A DNA stretch of 6,955 nucleotides, from assembly GCA_023473405.1 (NCBI GenBank), contig JAMCZD010000082.1:1-6955 (forward strand), in the 5' to 3' direction. Both the position numbers and the translations under genes were made by a program. Shown piece by piece: positions 5,801 to 6,955 of this stretch. The notes below the pieces were generated by a model that saw only the letters and a list, made by a program, of their open reading frames with translations, searched no databases and had not been told where the DNA came from. The first letter of the stretch is position 1. The number at the start of each line of letters is the position of its first letter. The stretch is from Candidatus Omnitrophota bacterium (GTDB taxonomy: Bacteria > Verrucomicrobiota > Verrucomicrobiia > Limisphaerales > UBA1319).

Positions 5801-6955
5801 ATGTTAAGACTCACAACCTTTGCCGAATTGATAGGCGGCTTTCTTCTGTGCGCGCTGGCGCGCGGGGCGGGGATCGAGGCGGTCCTGCCCGAGGGGAGTG
5901 CGCCGGCGCCTATTGTCGATCGTTACTTCCCGGATCGTGTTTACGAGTTCGTGTGGCGCAACTGGAATTTGGTGGAGCCCGCCAAGCTGGCGGCCATAAT
6001 GGGAACCTCGGCGGAGAACGTGGAAGCGTTAGCGGCATCGATGGGGCTGCCGCCTGCGAAGCTGGTTCCGCCCGAGATGAAGACGCGCGGTTACATCACG
6101 CTGATCCGGCGCAATTGGCATCTCTTGCCCTACGACCAATTACTGGCGCTCTTGGACATGACTCCGGAACGGCTGGCCTTCGCCTTGCGCGAAGATGACT
6201 TTCTCTGGATCAAACTGGGGAGTCTAAAGCCCGGGTGCGAACGCATCCGTTACCAGGCGCCGGACGACGCGGCGCGACGCCGTGCCGCCGAGATTCGGCG
6301 CGTGGTCGAGGAAGAGTTCGGCGAGGAAATGCGCAAGCCTGCGGAACCGCGTTTCGAGTTCGTCCGGAAGCTCAGTGCTCCGTCTGCCTCCTGCTCTGCA
6401 CCTGCGCCCAATGCGAACGAGCCGATTTCCCTGCGGCTTGTTTACTCGTACCTTGCCCTGTATGGCGATCCACTGTTGCACCCGGAATTGGACCCGTATC
6501 CGGACGGTTTCCTGCAAAGGCTCGCGGCTGTGGGAGTGAACGGCGTTTGGCTGCACGCGGTGCTGCGTGATTTGGCTCCGGGCGGGGCGACATTCCCCGA
6601 GTTCGGCGTCGATCACGAGAGGCGTTTGGCCAACCTGCGGGTTTTGGTGGACCGTGCCCGGAAATACGGCATTGGCGTTTACCTTTATATGAATGAACCG
6701 CGGGCGATGCCGGCTTCATTCTTCAAGAACCGCGCCGAGTTGGGCGGCGTTCAGGAAAACGGGTTCATCGCACTTTGCACCTCGCAACCCGCGGTTCGCC
6801 AATGGATGGCCGATGCCCTGACGTATGTCTTTCGCCAGGTGCCGGGTCTGGGCGGCATTTATGCCATCACGGCGTCCGAGAACCTGACCAGTTGCGCCTC
6901 CCACGGGGCTTGGCAATCGTGCGAACGATGCAAGACACGCACGGACACAGATATC
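5801..6955 (+). CDS. Putative exported glycoside hydrolase-like protein, 3' end outside window
   Basis: An open frame of 385 codons runs from ATG 5801 to the window edge without a stop. GGAG lies 6 bases before the ATG, a good ribosome site, and an in-frame TAG at 5666-5668 bounds the frame. Residues 5-23 are a short hydrophobic segment ending 'ARGA', a moderate export signal. Residues 41-150 hold two copies of a helical unit centred on 'RNW' (53-55 and 104-106) and end in 'EDDFLWIKLGSLKP'. A charged linker (155-205) follows. From 'LRLVYSYLALYGDPLLHP' (211-228) the strand/helix rhythm resembles a TIM barrel: 'LAAVGVNGVWLHAVL', 'ANLRVLVDRARKYGIGVYLYMNEP', 'GIYAITASENLTSC'. Glu299 and Glu360 lie at strand ends where glycosidase acids often sit (inference). 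The visible end has a CERC pair (374-377). I recall similar proteins in carbohydrate-degrading Firmicutes and Bacteroidetes but cannot name a family. Carbohydrate cleavage in the periplasm or outside the cell is the best guess; substrate unknown. Confidence 0.75.
   Translation, partial: MLRLTTFAELIGGFLLCALARGAGIEAVLPEGSAPAPIVDRYFPDRVYEFVWRNWNLVEPAKLAAIMGTSAENVEALAASMGLPPAKLVPPEMKTRGYITLIRRNWHLLPYDQLLALLDMTPERLAFALREDDFLWIKLGSLKPGCERIRYQAPDDAARRRAAEIRRVVEEEFGEEMRKPAEPRFEFVRKLSAPSASCSAPAPNANEPISLRLVYSYLALYGDPLLHPELDPYPDGFLQRLAAVGVNGVWLHAVLRDLAPGGATFPEFGVDHERRLANLRVLVDRARKYGIGVYLYMNEPRAMPASFFKNRAELGGVQENGFIALCTSQPAVRQWMADALTYVFRQVPGLGGIYAITASENLTSCASHGAWQSCERCKTRTDTDI
5939..6202 (+). repeat. Duplicated 'RNW' helical unit within the 5801 protein
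   Basis: Residues 47-83 and 98-134 of the protein align without gaps over 37 positions, offset by 51 residues. Shared positions include Arg-Asn-Trp (53-55/104-106), Leu57/108, Leu63/114, Ala65/116 and Glu72/123; most other core positions are conservative hydrophobic swaps. Each unit reads as a helix, a turn and a second helix. This is a diverged duplication at protein level, not a DNA repeat. Confidence 0.55.

Noticed and set aside
5848..6616. Off-phase + strand frame at 5848-6198 and antisense frame at 6224-6616.
   Set aside because: Both are shadows of the continuous 5801-6955 frame, which has a ribosome site, a signal-like start and coherent domains.

Overview
The window looks like a chromosomal segment of a Verrucomicrobiota-type bacterium (Limisphaerales/Pedosphaera-like); this is inference. 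It rests on moderately high GC, secreted proteins built from DUF11 and Ig-like repeats with the 'PTMTFAG...YVVQRT...WTDL...YYR' C-terminal sandwich common in that phylum, weak Shine-Dalgarno sites, and UroD-family methyltransferases beside a RpiR regulator. No rRNA, tRNA, insertion sequence or CRISPR array was seen.

Region 1 (1-3544, + strand) is a run of four genes: a homocysteine S-methyltransferase-type enzyme (164-1057), a small cysteine-rich zinc-ribbon protein 8 bases downstream (1066-1317), a uroporphyrinogen-decarboxylase-superfamily protein of the methyltransferase-like branch (1499-2584), and a MurR/RpiR regulator with a SIS sugar-phosphate domain (2639-3544). The first and third genes suggest one-carbon chemistry: a methyl group taken from a donor and passed, probably through a corrinoid protein, to homocysteine. 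No corrinoid protein is encoded here, so the system is incomplete in this window or is served from elsewhere. The regulator suggests control by a phosphosugar.

Region 2 (3548-5454, - strand) converges on region 1 with a 3-base gap. It holds remains of cell-surface genes. One is an exported protein with a beta-sandwich and a DUF11 domain. It breaks frame near 4275, where it is joined to the second half of an Ig-like domain and a typical C-terminal sandwich in another frame. Downstream lies a 107-residue piece resembling the choice-of-anchor A fold, without an export signal. The cluster looks as if it is decaying, or shrinking by repeat-mediated deletion.

Region 3 (5455-5800) is a 346-base divergent intergenic region with an AT-rich patch and two possible stem-loops.

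Region 4 (5801-6955, + strand) is the start of a large gene that runs off the window. Its 385 visible codons hold a probable export signal, a duplicated 'RNW' helical unit and the beginning of what looks like a TIM-barrel, glycoside-hydrolase-like domain. It is easily overlooked because it has no stop codon inside the window, and it is the least characterised protein here.
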